Numbered from the stretch's first letter, positions 48,030-60,840 are shown. The stretch: DNA of 64,000 nt from Delphinapterus leucas (GCF_002288925.2 NW_022098057.1:66588193-66652192); one strand, 5' to 3'. The notes: a model not told the origin generated them from the sequence alone. Numbers and translations: made by a program.

Positions 48030-48915
48030 ATTTTTTGTTTTCTCTTTGGAAAATTTTCAGACTAAGAGAAAAGTGGCAAAGATAATGGAGAGAATTTCCA
48101 TATACCCTTCACTCAATCTCCTCGTATATTAACATCTTACATATCTACAGCATACGCAACAAAATTAAGAAATTAGCATTTTTACATCATTAACTACTGA
48201 CTTTGTGCAGATGTCTACAATTTTTCCACCAATTTATCCTCTAATGCCTTTTTTTTTTTCTGTTCCAATGTCCAATATAGGATGCCGCATTGCATTTAGT
48301 ATCTCAGTCTCTTTGGTTCTATTGCAGTTTCTCAGTCTTTTCCTGTTTTTTATGACTTTGCAAGTTTGAGTACTGAATAGATATTTTGTAGAATGTTCTT
48401 CAACTGACGTCTGCATTCTTAATATACTGGGGTTATGGATTTTGGAGAAAAATTACCACAGAAATGATGAGCCCTTCTCATCACATGTATTAGAAGAACA
48501 TGATATCAATATAACTTATTACTGGTGATGTTAACCTTGATCACTTAGTTAAGACAGTGTTTGCCAGGTTTCTCTTCTAAAGTCACTATTTTTCCCTTTT
48601 CACACTCTGTTCTTTCAAAGTGAGTAATTAAGTCTAGCCTATATTCAAGGGGAAAAATTATATTAAACCTCAGGAGGAGGGGGTTTCTCTATATGTTACT
48701 TTGAGTTCTTCTTGAAGAAAGATTTATCTATTCTTCCCCATTGATTAATTGGTTGAATTATTTATGTCATTGTAGGCACACAAATATTTATTTTATACTT
48801 TGGACTATAAATCAACAACATGCTGTTTATTTTGTTGCTCAGATTGTTCTAGTTTTGGCCATTGGGAGTTCTTTCAGAGTGGTTCCTTTGACCCTTGACA
48901 TGACCCATCTTTTTT
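48030..48915. repeat. Old LINE-type interspersed repeat
   Basis: 'catatacccttcactcaatc', 'tcctctaatgccttt', 'gccgcattgcatttagtatc', 'tattactggtgatgttaacc', 'ttgatcacttagttaagaca' and 'ttttggccattgggagttct' follow, in order, a long old mammalian repeat that I associate with L1M elements. The family and strand are not settled. Confidence 0.6.
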
Positions 48916-50080
48916 TTTTTAGTACTACTTACCTCTTCTTACTATCTGGAAATACTAAATACTATTGGCTCATTTTGTATTTTCCCTACCCCAATCCTGG
49001 TATCAGCCATTTATCGTAGGTCTGATTCTCTTTTTAAATATCCAGGTAATTTATAATATATCCCATTTTAAAGATAAACACAAAATATTTGTATGTTAAC
49101 GATAGAGAAATGCTGAATATGTCTAAGCAAATCCATATACATAGAACGACACAGAGTTATAAAACTCTAACCCACTTGGTTCATTATCAGATGGTTCTAA
49201 TTAATATAGGTTTCAGAATAAATAATCAAATAAGAACAAAATTATATAAATGTGATAGGAGAGACAAAATGTAACAAGCTTAAAATAAGTATTAAATTCT
49301 AGGATATAAAAGCATAGAGTTGTATTGCCCATACAGAAACATTTCTAGTGGAAAGAGTCATGAACTGATTTAAGGTCATTTTCTGCTTTAAAAACATTAT
49401 ATTTTCATTCTTGACACAACTGCTAACATTTTTTTTAAATCTTAGGACAATCTTCATCAGGCTCGTATTATATTCATATAATGAAAAGCATTTCTAAATG
49501 AACACTAAAACATTTTGCGAGCTCTGAATCTATTGGGAGAATAGTGGACTTTTGCCAGTCCATACTTATTCTTAGCAAAAGATAAGAAACTTCGCCAAAT
49601 GTTTTATTTTAATCCTCCTCCATAGCAGTAAACACAGTTTTGTCTACATAAGGTAAGGGTTTCCAAATATATTGTACTATTTTTCTCCAAGCTGTTTTCA
49701 TCCAATTTCTTTTTTACTTATCTTTTTACTTATTTTTTTAATAAATAAACTGGACATAAGTTTCTCCTATTTCTAAAGGCACTGATTATTTTATTAGATA
49801 TGACTAACCACATACCAGCTTTGATAATTGTCATAAAGAGAGGAGAATTGGTCCCAGGTGATTGGAACCCCTTGAGAGCAAAAGCCATGCTTTTTCCCCC
49901 AATGTTTGTTAGTTATGCCCACTTTCTGAATACATTTACAGCAACATCACCATAATTAAAATCAGCAGTGACATAAAGCTTCTAAGTTGCTGCACTTTTG
50001 TACTTAAATTCTCATCTTATTTGGCCTCTTTTGAACACATTCTTGTTCTTAAAACTCTATTCACTTCCCCTCCCTCCTAA
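48916..50080. other. AT-rich non-coding DNA
   Basis: No feature recognised. Confidence 0.5.
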
Positions 50081-50131
50081 TTTCCTGTAGAAGGAGAAGA
50101 CCATTTCAAGCTCTTCTCCTTCTGCAGGAAA
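50081..50131. repeat. Hairpin: 20-bp stem, 11-base loop
   Basis: The left arm 50081-50100 ('tttcctgtagaaggagaaga') and the right arm 50112-50131 ('tcttctccttctgcaggaaa') are complementary at 19 of 20 positions. The odd pair is T-G, a wobble in RNA. The loop is 'ccatttcaagc'. No surrounding repeat was recognised. Confidence 0.9.
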
Positions 50132-53019
50132 CTTAGAGATCTCCCTACTCTAAGATCTTTTAGAGGTTCTGAATCTGTTTCTTAGAGGAAACATTATTTG
50201 TGAATATCTTAAATTTACAAATGTATTCATCAAATTATCAATATATTTTGCACCTCCATTTTTATTATTGAATTTCCAAATTTTATCCAAGGATATAAAA
50301 GTGTAAGCAATGGTAAAACTGTAATGAAAATACATAAATTAGTAGTATGGTCATAATGATAATATGCTTAAACACTACGTGATATTTTCAGTGTGTGTCA
50401 TTCTGAATTCATGTCTATGGTTGCTCATATACTGCACATCTTTACTTAGGGATATTTGATCTGCTGGTTTGTGTTTATACCTGGGCTGTAAAATATTTGT
50501 CAATCATTCTGTGATATCAATAACGATAAATAACAGTTTTCTTCCAGTATGAACTAAATAGTGCTACCACTAATAGAATTACAGATGCAAACACCAGATG
50601 TTTGAACTAACCTATACAGTCATTTGCATAGGAAATTAACATATCTCATCAAGCTTATGAGGTATGGTTCCACAGAAGAAAAATCTATATTATAAAGAAG
50701 AGAATACTTAGTATGATTAGTAATGGCTTTATTATGGCAAATAAGTTATTGGGATCATAAAAGATTTCACTACTTCTTGTAACTTTAAAGTTCAGCTCAA
50801 GTTTCACTTATAGACCTTATTTTAAAAAACAAAAGATGAAAATGCATTGTTAAGATAAATGACCTTTTAGAAATCATGAGGACATAGAAAGTAAATCAAA
50901 AAATCATTTTGTGAATCCCATACCAGTATTTATGACTAAATAAAGCCTTAGATGTCTTTTTCTAAAACATAATGGTATATATTTTAATACATTACAGAAC
51001 ATTTGCAAATTAGTGCTATCCCACTGGCCCTAGGCCTTGAAGCAATTTAGGGCTGAGATTCGGAATCCATTTGCCATTCACCAAGTCACATAGATTACTT
51101 GCTGCATCCCTTTATGGTCTGAGTGTGCATTAGAAACCAAATCCTATTCATCACAATTTATTTTTAAATACCCATTGTGAACCTTGGTTTTCCTTTTAAC
51201 AGAGTAGATGGAAAATAACAATGAAAGATCCGAAAAATTAGATACTTCTGACACTTGTCAGCTATGTTCACTCACTGTTTCAGGGGGTATTCTCAGGTAT
51301 CCATGGAGGTCAGCTTGGGTCTCCCAGGAGGCATAACCAATGGTGCTTCCTTGTTGCTGGGACCTCTGACCTGCTATGGCTGTATCCTTTCTACTTGTTC
51401 CTCTATATGTGATTGCATTGCCATATGTATTTCTCTCTGTCTTTGAGTCCTATTTGTTTTTGTTTTTCTCTCAGGCTTCTGACCAGCTCCTTGCCTTGCT
51501 ACTTGGTTTTTGTATAAGATTTCAGATTGAACACCTGATCCAGTCTATTGTCTGACCTGCCTCCATCACCTGCTTGATCTGTTTCCCTTTTCCTTATTCA
51601 TACTATCCACACAATTACATAATTAACTCCTTCCCTACCTGCACACATACAGAGTTGATTTGAAAATGTGAATTTGAAATTCCACTACCCCTTCCTTGAC
51701 AAAACAATATGAAATTTGAACATAAAAAGCATATCAGAGTAACCTATACAATCAACCTGTAGATGAAATCAGAAATACAGAGTTGACTAAAAGAGACAGA
51801 GTGGCTCCCATTCATTTGGTTGGTAATAGGATATAGGGGGAAAAAAAGGTTAATTAGAAACATTTTATCAGTGCTCTTCCACCCAGTTTTCAATGCCTGT
51901 GTGTTTTTGTCTACAAAGCTAAGTAGTTATAATGACAGTCTTAGCCTTCAATTTTGTCATGATGCTTTGAAAAAATTCTAACATAGGTAATATTTGGTTA
52001 CATTTATACTCTGGGACCAGGGCAGTCACAACTGTAACCCCCCTAGCTGCTTCTGCAAGGTAGATTGTCATTGGTGATGAATTTTCTATACTAGTCAATA
52101 GTACGGTGCTAGTGAAGTCTCCATGTCTGTTGGGGAGGAGTTTGAACCTACTTCAGATACTGGTTCACTTAACATTCCCTACTAAAGAAACTTGAAGGAG
52201 GTAAAGCTGTTGCATTTATTGTTTGTTTATTTCAGAACTTTATATTCCCAATGCTGTAAAAAGTTGGAAGTGAGGATTGGTGGAGAAATTGGCCCTTTGT
52301 CCTGGTTTATCTACTTTCCTTGGAACAATGCCTCATGACTTAGGCCTGAAAAGTGCTTGCTCATGTGCATTGTCTGCTTTCCCAAGTCAGACTCTACTCA
52401 CTTCCCATCACTTTTTCTACTATAACTTTCCCTCTTTGTTCCATGTACTCCCTTTCCTAAGTTCTACTAACTCCTCCCATGTAAATACTCACATCTCAGT
52501 TTCCTTTAGGCCCTTCCTACTTCTTACAAATGTTTCATCCTCTTGATTCTGCTACTACCTTCAGCTTTGATGCCATGAAGTTTGGTGTCTCCATTCAGTG
52601 TATTGGATCTCCTGGAGGCAGGAAGATGAGGTTTGTCCAGTAGAGAAGTGAGGGACAAGACCTGGCATGGTGGGAAGGCCAAGGTGTCTTCCTTGGGGTG
52701 TGGTTGAGTATATTTCACAGTAACTACAATTTTAAAACAGACCTCATTCTCTGAGGATTAATTTTCTCTTCCACCACCTTTCTTATTGATCTAGGTGCCT
52801 CCTATTAACATAATGCTGATCCCATTGCTGACAAAAGAGTAACCCTGACTTCGTTTCATAAAAAGAGCATTTCTCCTTTTCCTTGTCTGAATTACACTAC
52901 AAAACCTCCCCCATCATAACAAATGGTGCCGTGCCTGAAGAGATTTCCTCTAATAACTAAATTTCTCTTTAACCAGAGTAGAAGACAGAAGAAGAACAGG
53001 TAGGAGTTGAACTGTGACT
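50132..53019. other. Non-coding DNA, no feature supported
   Basis: The parts at 51230-51650 and 52260-52740 are GC-richer and could hide eroded LTRs. Open frames of 63-89 codons there have no recognisable domain. Confidence 0.45.
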
Positions 53020-53270
53020 CTCAAACAGAGCTCTGGCATGAGGCTCCTTCACATGGTTTGGGATTCCGAAAGCATAGCAAATGGGTCTTGAGAGAAAGCC
53101 TTCCAAGAGACAATGTTCACAAAACAAATGCCCCATGAAAACCAGATGGGAGTGGTATGGCCTTTATTGACCTAGCTTCAAAAGGTACACAGTATCACTT
53201 CCACCTTTGAGTTGATAAGGCCAGCTCAGATGCATGTGATGAGAATTAGGCTCCAAATCTTGATGAGGAC
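53020..53270 (-). repeat. MLT1-like LTR fragment, antisense (tentative)
   Basis: 'ggcctttattgacctagctt', 'acacagtatcacttccacct' and 'taaggccagctcagatgcat' resemble the antisense LTR wording also seen at 35.9-36.1 kb. Confidence 0.4.
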
Positions 53271-53279
53271 ATAGCAAGG

Positions 53280-53475
53280 TCACCTTGCAGAAGAGAATGT
53301 GCGATGGAAGATACAATCCAGTTATTTTTGGAACTGCAATCTGGGACACAAGTCATACCTGCCGGGATCTGGCTAAATTCCTGACCCACAGAATCCATGA
53401 ACATAATAAAAATTACTGTTTTTCAGCACTAAGTTTTGGGATAGTTTGCCACGCAGCAATAGATAACCAGAATAG
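53280..53475 (+). repeat. MLT1-like LTR 3' end, sense
   Basis: 'ataaaaattactgtttttca', 'gcactaagttttgggatagt' and 'ttgccacgcagcaatagata' make the standard 3' end of an MLT1-type LTR. It sits against the antisense fragment, so the two are separate insertions. Confidence 0.65.
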
Positions 53476-54158
53476 TGGCCTATGAGACAGTCACTGCTGT
53501 AGCATTTATTACTGCTTCAGGCAACACTCAACAGCTGACCAATATAGCCCAACTGAAGTGCTCACAGCTTAGAGTCAATAAAATGAGATCCATGATGCTC
53601 TAAGTTTGGAAAATGAAATGCAGACTTTATATGAATGCCACGGAGGCCACATCATGGGGGAAAACAAATGGTTCCAAATAATTCAGAGCTTCCTTTATTC
53701 AGAGTTTCAATATGTACCCACTGATCTCTTTGTTATGCTATTCTCTGTGACTGCTACTTACCTGAGTACCTTCTGAAGGAAGAGATATAGCAAGTAAGAC
53801 TTCTGGACCCTGTGATTCTGATCTTTGCCCTTGATTACACTATTGATTTATTTTTTCATGGGTAAATAATGGAAGATAGTTTTTTTTAATTGTCATGATA
53901 TTTGTAGAAAGTGTTATGACGTTACTTCCTGTTTGCTTTTTTTCCCATTTTATCAGTATGAGAAGAGCAAATTTTTTAAAAGCATGTATTCAGAAGTACT
54001 TGTCAACTGTAGTTTCTTTACAGTCTAGCCCAGCAGCTCTTGCTACACAAATAACTGAACTTCTTACTCTAAAGCTCACTCAGAAGCCAACTAATTATAA
54101 CTTGATGTCACATGTAGCCATACTATAGCAAAAGAAAATAAATGTATGGGGGTTTATG

Positions 54159-54160
<2 letters not shown>
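53476..54160. other. Non-coding DNA, no feature recognised
   Basis: AT-rich. A 77-codon frame at 53895-54128 has no known relative. Confidence 0.5.
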
Positions 54161-54189
<29 letters not shown>

Positions 54190-54330
54190 CCAGGCACACA
54201 CATATACTTGTAAATGGGAAAGTGATTATATATGCTATACACATAAATATAGATAGTACATATATGCATCAATATATTAATATATGTGCATACATATATT
54301 AGCATATACACATATATATGATTTCTCCTT
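54161..54330. repeat. (AC)n microsatellite followed by TA/CA-rich DNA
   Basis: An uninterrupted AC run at 54161-54189 is followed by irregular TATACA-type sequence to about 54320. Confidence 0.93.
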
Positions 54331-55045
54331 GAGCTTTTCTTCCTTATTCTAAATCTAGATTTCTGGTTTATTCATATGAACTTATAAGCTCTGCTATTTA
54401 GTGTCTATCTTTGAGAAATTGATCCATTCTCTGTGCACTTATTAAATCAAGATTCTGGTCATAAAGTACTTTGGACTGTGAGGGATTAACTAAGACAAGT
54501 TTCAACTCAAAAGGGTTCTAGATAGTCAACTTTAAAGTCTTACTATTATTTTCCAATATCTCAGTGCATCTCTTTCTACTGTGAATGCATATTATCCAAA
54601 TAGTCGCAAAGACTATGGAAGAAACATGGAAAGGGTTCCTTTTCAGCTTGGCAATCTGCATTGTTTTACCTTCTGGCAAATCAAGACTACAGATCCATAT
54701 AGAAAACATAGAACCCTTACTAATTTTTACCATCACTCAAAATATCTATCACATTATGTCACATACTTCTGTCTATAAATGTGTATATGTAGATGGTGTA
54801 TGTGTATACAAAATTATGTGTAATAGATAATTTAACAAACTTATTGATTTCAGATCAAATACATGCTTATTTGAGATTGAATTTTTAATAATAAATTTTA
54901 AAATACATATAAAATTACATGTACTCTATATAAAATTACCTACATAAATTTTTCTGAGAACTGATTTTTGTTTCAGAATGGGAAAAGTTGTGACTATTTT
55001 CTGATGCTAATAGTTATAGAAAAATGACTCACTATTTTTAATGGT
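54331..55045. other. AT-rich non-coding DNA
   Basis: Overlapping frames of 65-81 codons (54518-54830) lie on both strands in the same place and are chance. Confidence 0.5.
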
Positions 55046-55295
55046 CATGAGTATAGTGGTTAACAACACAAGCGTGGATTCATTATCTACTTTTACTTTC
55101 TTTTATGGGTATGACATTAGGCAAGTTAATTATCCTCTGTAACTTTGTTTCCTCATCTGTAAAATAAAAATAATAATAATTCTGAGGATCAAATGAGGGA
55201 ATTAATGTAAAGCTATGAGAATTTAAAAAGTCAATTTGCATATTTCTTAGAACAGTTCCTGGTACATGGTAAACACTCAGTAATATTAATTGTGG
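55046..55295 (+). repeat. MIR SINE, nearly full length
   Basis: 'gtatagtggttaacaacaca', 'ggcaagttaattatcctctg', 'tttgtttcctcatctgtaaa', 'gaggatcaaatgagggaatt', 'ttagaacagttcctggtaca' and 'aacactcagtaatatta' cover MIR from its tRNA-related head to its tail. Confidence 0.85.
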
Positions 55296-55319
55296 TTCTT
55301 AGCTGTATCATCCATATAG

Positions 55320-55560
55320 AAGGATACCATAATTTCTTTAACCAATTCATTAGCATGTGCATCTGGATTGGTTCCAGTTTTTTGCTACTGTGAACACGAC
55401 TCTGATGGGCATGTTTTTATGCACATCTTTTTCCATTTATTTTCTTAGTATTTATTTCTCAAAGTAAGATTTTTGAGTGAAATTGATGCATATTTTAAAG
55501 TCTTTTGATAAATACAGTCAAATTGCCATCCAATTTTAACTCTAATCATTTGTGTACAAA
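55320..55560 (-). repeat. Old L1 ORF2 fragment, antisense
   Basis: 'accataatttctttaaccaa', 'ggttccagttttttgctact', 'gtgaacacgactctgatggg' and 'agtcaaattgccatccaatt' follow antisense L1M/L1ME. Confidence 0.6.
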
Positions 55561-58297
55561 ACAGGAAATTGAAATATACCTTAATTTAAGATATTTTAAA
55601 GTCATTTCCAAATAATTTCAGTTTTATTGTTTTAAAATCTTATATACACAAAAGGGGATTTTTAAATGATTTAAGTAAAATGCCATATATTTTTGTTAGA
55701 TATTTAAATAGCTCAACTCATTTATTTGCAGGTAAATTATTCATTTTGTTGATGACAATTAGAAAATTGTTTCATTCCAATTGGCTGTGCTTCTCAGCAT
55801 ATACTTGGACCAGTCCCTCCCTGGCAGTTAATGATTATGGGCTGAGAACAAAGGTTTTATTTTAAACTTTACCCAAATCAATAATAACTTAAGTAAATCT
55901 ACTGCCAGAAATGTCATGGAATCTGGCATTTCATACCTAAAAAATACACTAAAGACTTGGAGTTACACACTGTTAGAATTTATTCATGCCCCTAGTCCTT
56001 TTGTTCCCATGGATGTCTGAGAATTATAGATACTGATTTCATTAAATATTTAACCTTCAGGATGTATTTGTTACAATTACAGTAGCTGTTTCCCCCACGT
56101 GCCCAGCCAGTGTTTGAAAGCAATATCCCCACACCCAACCAAAAGATATATTGTTTGAAAAAGCTTTCAGATTCAGTTTGGAACAACAAAATAATTCAAT
56201 ATGAGCTGATGTAAAAAATAAAATAGTTTCAATTTTGTTCTTATTGCTGGCCTTTCCCTGTACTTCTTGATTTAGTGGTCGTCATAAAAGTTTAAAGTGA
56301 GTTAACTGTTTTATGTCATACAGTGCAGGCTATATCTTCACTTTAAAGAGACCTCTGTAAAAGAAGAAAGAACTCTGAGACAGCCTCTAAAATGAGTCAA
56401 GTTGGAAAGCTTATGCTTTTCCTGGAGTCTTTGTGTTCTGCTGGTTGCCGGGTGTCAGAGCATCTGCTCTGGAAGTTGTTGATGTCACACAGCAGCAGGG
56501 GAAGAACACTTGATTTTCTGTAATTGATTTTATTCTTTAGGATGAGGATGTCTGCTTCTGCTTTTGCAGGAGGACTTAATGGAGTTTTATAGATATTTTT
56601 AAAACGTAGACAGTCATGCTTACAGTTTTAGGCACTCTGTTTGCCGGAGGTGGAATTGTTAGGGTAAATAGGAGGCTATAGGGAGAGACCTTGTATCCTC
56701 AATGCCTGAAGGGAACCAGTCAGAGACCAAACAATTAGTGGCAGCTTGTGCATGTCAGAAGCTCTAGCAAACACACAGTCAATTATTAAATGGGTTTTGC
56801 CACCAGGTGAATGTACTTCCGTGTAGGCAGTATGAAATTGCAATCAAGCTGATCAAATGCCATTTTTTTGCTAAGGAGTAAAATAGGGACTTGGTGGAGA
56901 AGAGTATGTGCAAGCTAAACTAAAATGATCATCAGCTTGACATGAATAAATTACTTTTTTCCTTAAGAAAAAAATCATCAACTCAATATGGATTAATTTC
57001 TTAAGGTTTGTCAGGAGTTTCAAAATAAATCCAATAAAATGTCCTATTTCACCTTTAAATTGTTTTTTAATATTAAAAAACAAAAGCAACTGAACTGGGT
57101 CCTGCCACTTGGCAGAAAGCCACTCACATTCATTCTCTTCTGTCTCCTACACACTCCCCTGTTCTAATAAGCATCATTTTAATGAATTGCTGACTACTTT
57201 ATCGACTGGCCTCAGAACTTGGTCAGTTCTTACTGAATTGGAATCAGTAACTTAGGAAGTGTACATTGCAGTTCAGTCCAAATCAGTTAGTAAACATTAA
57301 TAAGGACAGTAATAACATTCCTGCCCTCATTAGAATCCATCAAGTCTCAATTGCTTAATAAGGCTTTATTAGTGAAAACTAGAAGAATACAATACTTAAA
57401 TACTGGGGAAATGAAGAACTATGCAAAGATATTTTAGTAATAACCAAAGTTTTGCCTAATGAGGCGCAAAGAAGAAAAAAACCCACCTCCCAACCTTATA
57501 TAATGCCATGTTATGGGGCCATAGAAATTTTCTGATTCCAAAATAGGAATGCAAATTTGTATTTGACATGCTTAAGTAGTTTACATGTTAATAAAGTTAG
57601 AAAAGTTTGATGGGAGATACCATAATCTCGCTCTATTATATACTTCTGAGGGGCAACTTTGCTGTTTGAGTTATAAGAAAATTTTTGTAAGGAAGAATCT
57701 CTTAGCTGATGACAAAATAAACTGATTTTGGGCAGAATTAACTTGGAGAAAATGAACAGATGCCCAAGCAGTGGATTTTTAACTTAACCCTTTTAATTGA
57801 TGGCAAATGTCACAGAAAGCCATCCACTATTTTCTTGTCAGAACTGCAGAGGAGAAAAACAAGATTTTATGGCTGAATATTTCAACTTCCACCTCTGAAA
57901 TCTGTGTCATGTCAGGGGTGCTACATCAAGCAAGAAGACCAGCAAATCCAAGAAGAATTTATTTCACAAAGAATAAAATATAGCATACTTTAGAAATATG
58001 ATCTACTAGTTTAACAAAAGAATATTCCAGAATTCTGAATCATGCAAACAGAAGATGCCTTTTCATCATCTTGGAAACAATTTTTAATCAATAACCAAAA
58101 TAAAGCAAAACAAAACAAAAAAGCAACTAAACACTATCATGTTCTTATCAATCCTCAGCAATTTATAATAAAATAAAATTCAGTTTCTAATACCATAGGC
58201 TTAATAATGAAGACCTCTTCAATAAAATGCAGCTATATTGTTATCAATATATATCATACCTGTTATGATGAGTACTAACATATTTATCAAAGGAGTA
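55561..58297. other. Longest repeat-poor stretch; candidate conserved non-coding region
   Basis: I see no interspersed repeat from about 55.6 to 58.3 kb, unusual for this window. The part at 56250-57950 has balanced composition with homeodomain-like TAAT/ATTA words and no coding frame above 72 codons. No function can be read from it. Confidence 0.45.
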
Positions 58298-58349
58298 ATT
58301 ATAATAAATGTAGAAGATTAGGCATTATAATAAAGGTAGAAGATTCAGA
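58298..58349. repeat. 26-bp imperfect tandem duplication
   Basis: 'attataataaatgtagaaga' at 58298 recurs as 'attataataaaggtagaaga' at 58324, with one difference in 20 bases. Confidence 0.85.
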
Positions 58350-58639
58350 TTATTCCTGAAGCACTTTATTCTAGTAGGAAGAATAAAATATTCTGATATT
58401 ATTTTACATATATGAATTTTAATTTTAATTATGAATTATATACATCACATGACAGAAATGTCAGAAAATATTGCAAAGGATAAAATTGAAACCCACAATC
58501 TTTTCTTTAACATGGATATTATCAGAAGTGGTATTCAAGATATTAATAACTAGTGAGTTGATATTCTTCAAATATTTGAAATTATACATTATTTGTAAAA
58601 TGAAGAGTTTGGCATTTTCCAAAGAGAGTGCTAACCTTT

Positions 58640-59210
58640 GCCCTCACCTTCTTTGAGTTAATCTCTTGGCCCCTGGAATGTTGTGTGTGATAGGCATGTC
58701 TTGGTTTATTTGAGGACTTTGGGTCATTCTTGAAAAAGTGACCTCAGGTGGGGCTTTGGTTCATGTGATATGAATCACCTGGAGACTGAAGTCAGCCATA
58801 CGGGCAATCAATCAATCAATCAATCATGCCTATATAATGAAACCTTAATAAAAACTGGGCACTGGAGCTTGGGTGAACTTCTCTGGTTGTCAATAATCTG
58901 AGCGTATTGTCACACATCAATGCTGGAAGAGCAATGTGTCCTCACTTCAGGGAGAGAGGACAATAGAAGGTTTATGTTAGAACCCTCCTAAATCTGACCT
59001 ATGAATCTCTTACTTTGGCTTATCTTAATCTGTATCCTTTCCTTGTAACGAACTTTAGCAGTGAGTGTAACAGCTTTCAGTGACTTCTGTGCATCTTTCT
59101 AGTGAATCATCAAACCTGAGGGTGGTTTTGGGAGCCACCTGAATTTACAGGTGGTGTCAGAAGTGAGCACAATTCTCAGGACTCTGGCCTCTAATTCTGT
59201 TGCTGCCTAA
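58640..59210 (+). repeat. ERV-type LTR, same type as at 42.7 kb
   Basis: 'caatcatgcctatataatga', 'aaccttaataaaaactgggc', 'gtgcatctttctagtgaatc' and 'atcaaacctgagggtggttt' match the LTR type of the 42.7-kb copy, but this one continues past the poly(A) position to its end ('ggtggtgtcagaagtgagca'). A short (AATC)5 run lies at 58805-58826. No retroviral genes are present. Confidence 0.65.
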
Positions 59211-59519
59211 ACTCCTTGTAATCTCTATGTTGTACTACATGCCTTACTAGTGTTTAGTACATTTAAGTACATTTATGTACATTTAGTACTTACATACATT
59301 TAATGTAAACCACCCATGAAATCAATCTGATAGTTTTCAAATTATTAATATTCATCAATTATTCATGTGATAACACTACTCCAATAATACACTGTTTGAA
59401 CCAAGATTTAGTATATGGAACTACATTAAACTTTTAAAAAGACTTCTCCATTAAATTGATAGTCATTGTATGACTTTCATTTATAAAATATAAATGATTA
59501 TCTTAATATCAACAAAAGT
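59211..59519. other. Non-coding DNA with a short TACATTT repeat
   Basis: 'agtacatttaagtacattta' and relatives repeat with an 11-bp period at 59256-59289. The rest is unremarkable AT-rich sequence. Confidence 0.6.
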
Positions 59520-59861
59520 ATTTATTATACTCTGTTCTTTCTCATCCTTTTTCCTTTTTGATCCTCTGACTGGATAATTTCAAATGACGTGTCTTTGAAT
59601 TCACTGATTCTTTCCTCTGCTTGATTGAGTCTGCTTAAGCTCTCTATTAAAATTTTCAGTTTAATCATTGTATACTTCAGGTCCAGAATTTCTATTTGAT
59701 TCTTTTTTATGACATATCTCTTTGTTGAACTTCTCATTTTGTTCATGTATTGTTTTCCTGATTTTGTTTTAGTTGACTGTATGTGTTCTCTTGTATCTTA
59801 TGTTTAAAGATGATTATTTTGAATTATTTGTCAAGCAATTCGTAGATCTCTATTTCTTTTT
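59520..59861 (-). repeat. Old L1: start of ORF1 and 3' part of 5'UTR, antisense (left piece)
   Basis: The plus strand reads 'tgaattcactgattctttcc', 'tctgcttgattgagtctgct' and 'gaattatttgtcaagcaatt', the reverse complement of the L1 5'UTR-ORF1 junction. Its continuation lies across the nested insertions, at 62927-63622. The element stops abruptly at 59520, so the rest of ORF1 and all of ORF2 are absent. Confidence 0.75.
59525..59746 (-). pseudogene. L1 ORF1 N-terminal fragment
   Basis: A 73-codon frame contains 'NQAEERISEFKD' and 'IIQSEDQKGKRMRKN', matching the L1 ORF1 RNA-binding protein around its coiled-coil ('QAEERISELED...RMKKN'). The frame covers only this block and lacks the RRM and C-terminal domains. 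It is non-functional. Confidence 0.8.
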
Positions 59862-60421
59862 CTTTTCTTTCAGTAACAATTGTATATTTTTAAGTTGTAC
59901 AACATGATGATCTGATATACATGTACATAGTGAAGTGATTACTACAGTCAAGCTAAATAACTCCCATCTCCTCTCAGAGTTACCGTTTTTGTGTGTGATA
60001 AAAACACCTGAAATCTATTCTCTTAGCAGATTTCCAGTATTCAATACAGTATTCTAACTATAGTCACCATGCTGTACATTAGATACCTAGACTTATCCAT
60101 TTACATCACTGAAACTTTCTATCCTTTCACTGACATCTCCCCATTTCCCTCATCCCCCATACCCCACAATTCTACTCTCTGTTTCGATGATTTCAAATCT
60201 TTCAGATTACACATGTAAGTGAGATCATGCAGTATATGTCTTGCTGTACCTGGCTTATTATTTCACTTATCATAATGTCCTCTAGGTTCATCTATGCTAT
60301 CATGAAGGACAAGATTTCCTTTTATTTTAAAGCTGAATAATATTCCATCAGATATACATAAAGATATAGATATAGTTATGTCGATTCCCTATCTTGGCTA
60401 TTGTAGGTCTCCATTTCTTTT
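59842..60421 (-). mobile_element. L1M 3' fragment inserted antisense, with target-site duplication
   Basis: The body 59861-60402 follows antisense L1M ('gatatacatgtacatagtga', 'caccatgctgtacattagat', 'cataatgtcctctaggttca', 'tgaataatattccatcagat') and is 5'-truncated at 'cttggctattg'. Flanks 'gtagatctctatttctttt' (59842-59860) and 'gtaggtctccatttctttt' (60403-60421) differ at two positions, a good target-site duplication. Confidence 0.82.
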
Positions 60422-60840
60422 TTTTTTTTTCTTTTGTAAAATATATTGATGGAATTCATTTCTTATTTTTTTAACATCTTTATTGGAGTATAATTGCTTT
60501 ACAATGGTGTGTTAGTTGCTGCTTTATAACAAAGTGAATCAGTTATACATATACATATGTTCCCATATCTCTTCCCTCTTGCGTCTCCCTCCCTCACACC
60601 CTCCCTATCCCACCCCTCTAGGTGGTCACAAAGCACCGAGCTGATCTCCCTGTGCCATGCGGCTGCTTCCCACTAGCTATCTATTTTACGTTTGGTAGTG
60701 TATGTATGTCCATGCCACTCTCTCACTTTGTCCCAGCTTACCCTTCCCCCTCCCCATATCCTCAAGTCCATTCTCTAGTAGGTCTGCATCTTTATTCCCG
60801 TCTTACCCCTAGGTTCTTCATGACCTTTTTTTTTTCTTTC

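Noticed and set aside
58640..59210. Complete endogenous retrovirus between the related LTRs at 42.7 and 58.6 kb
   Set aside because: The 16 kb between them holds unrelated L1, L2, MIR and unique sequence and no retroviral genes; the 42.7-kb copy came with a retroposed RNA.
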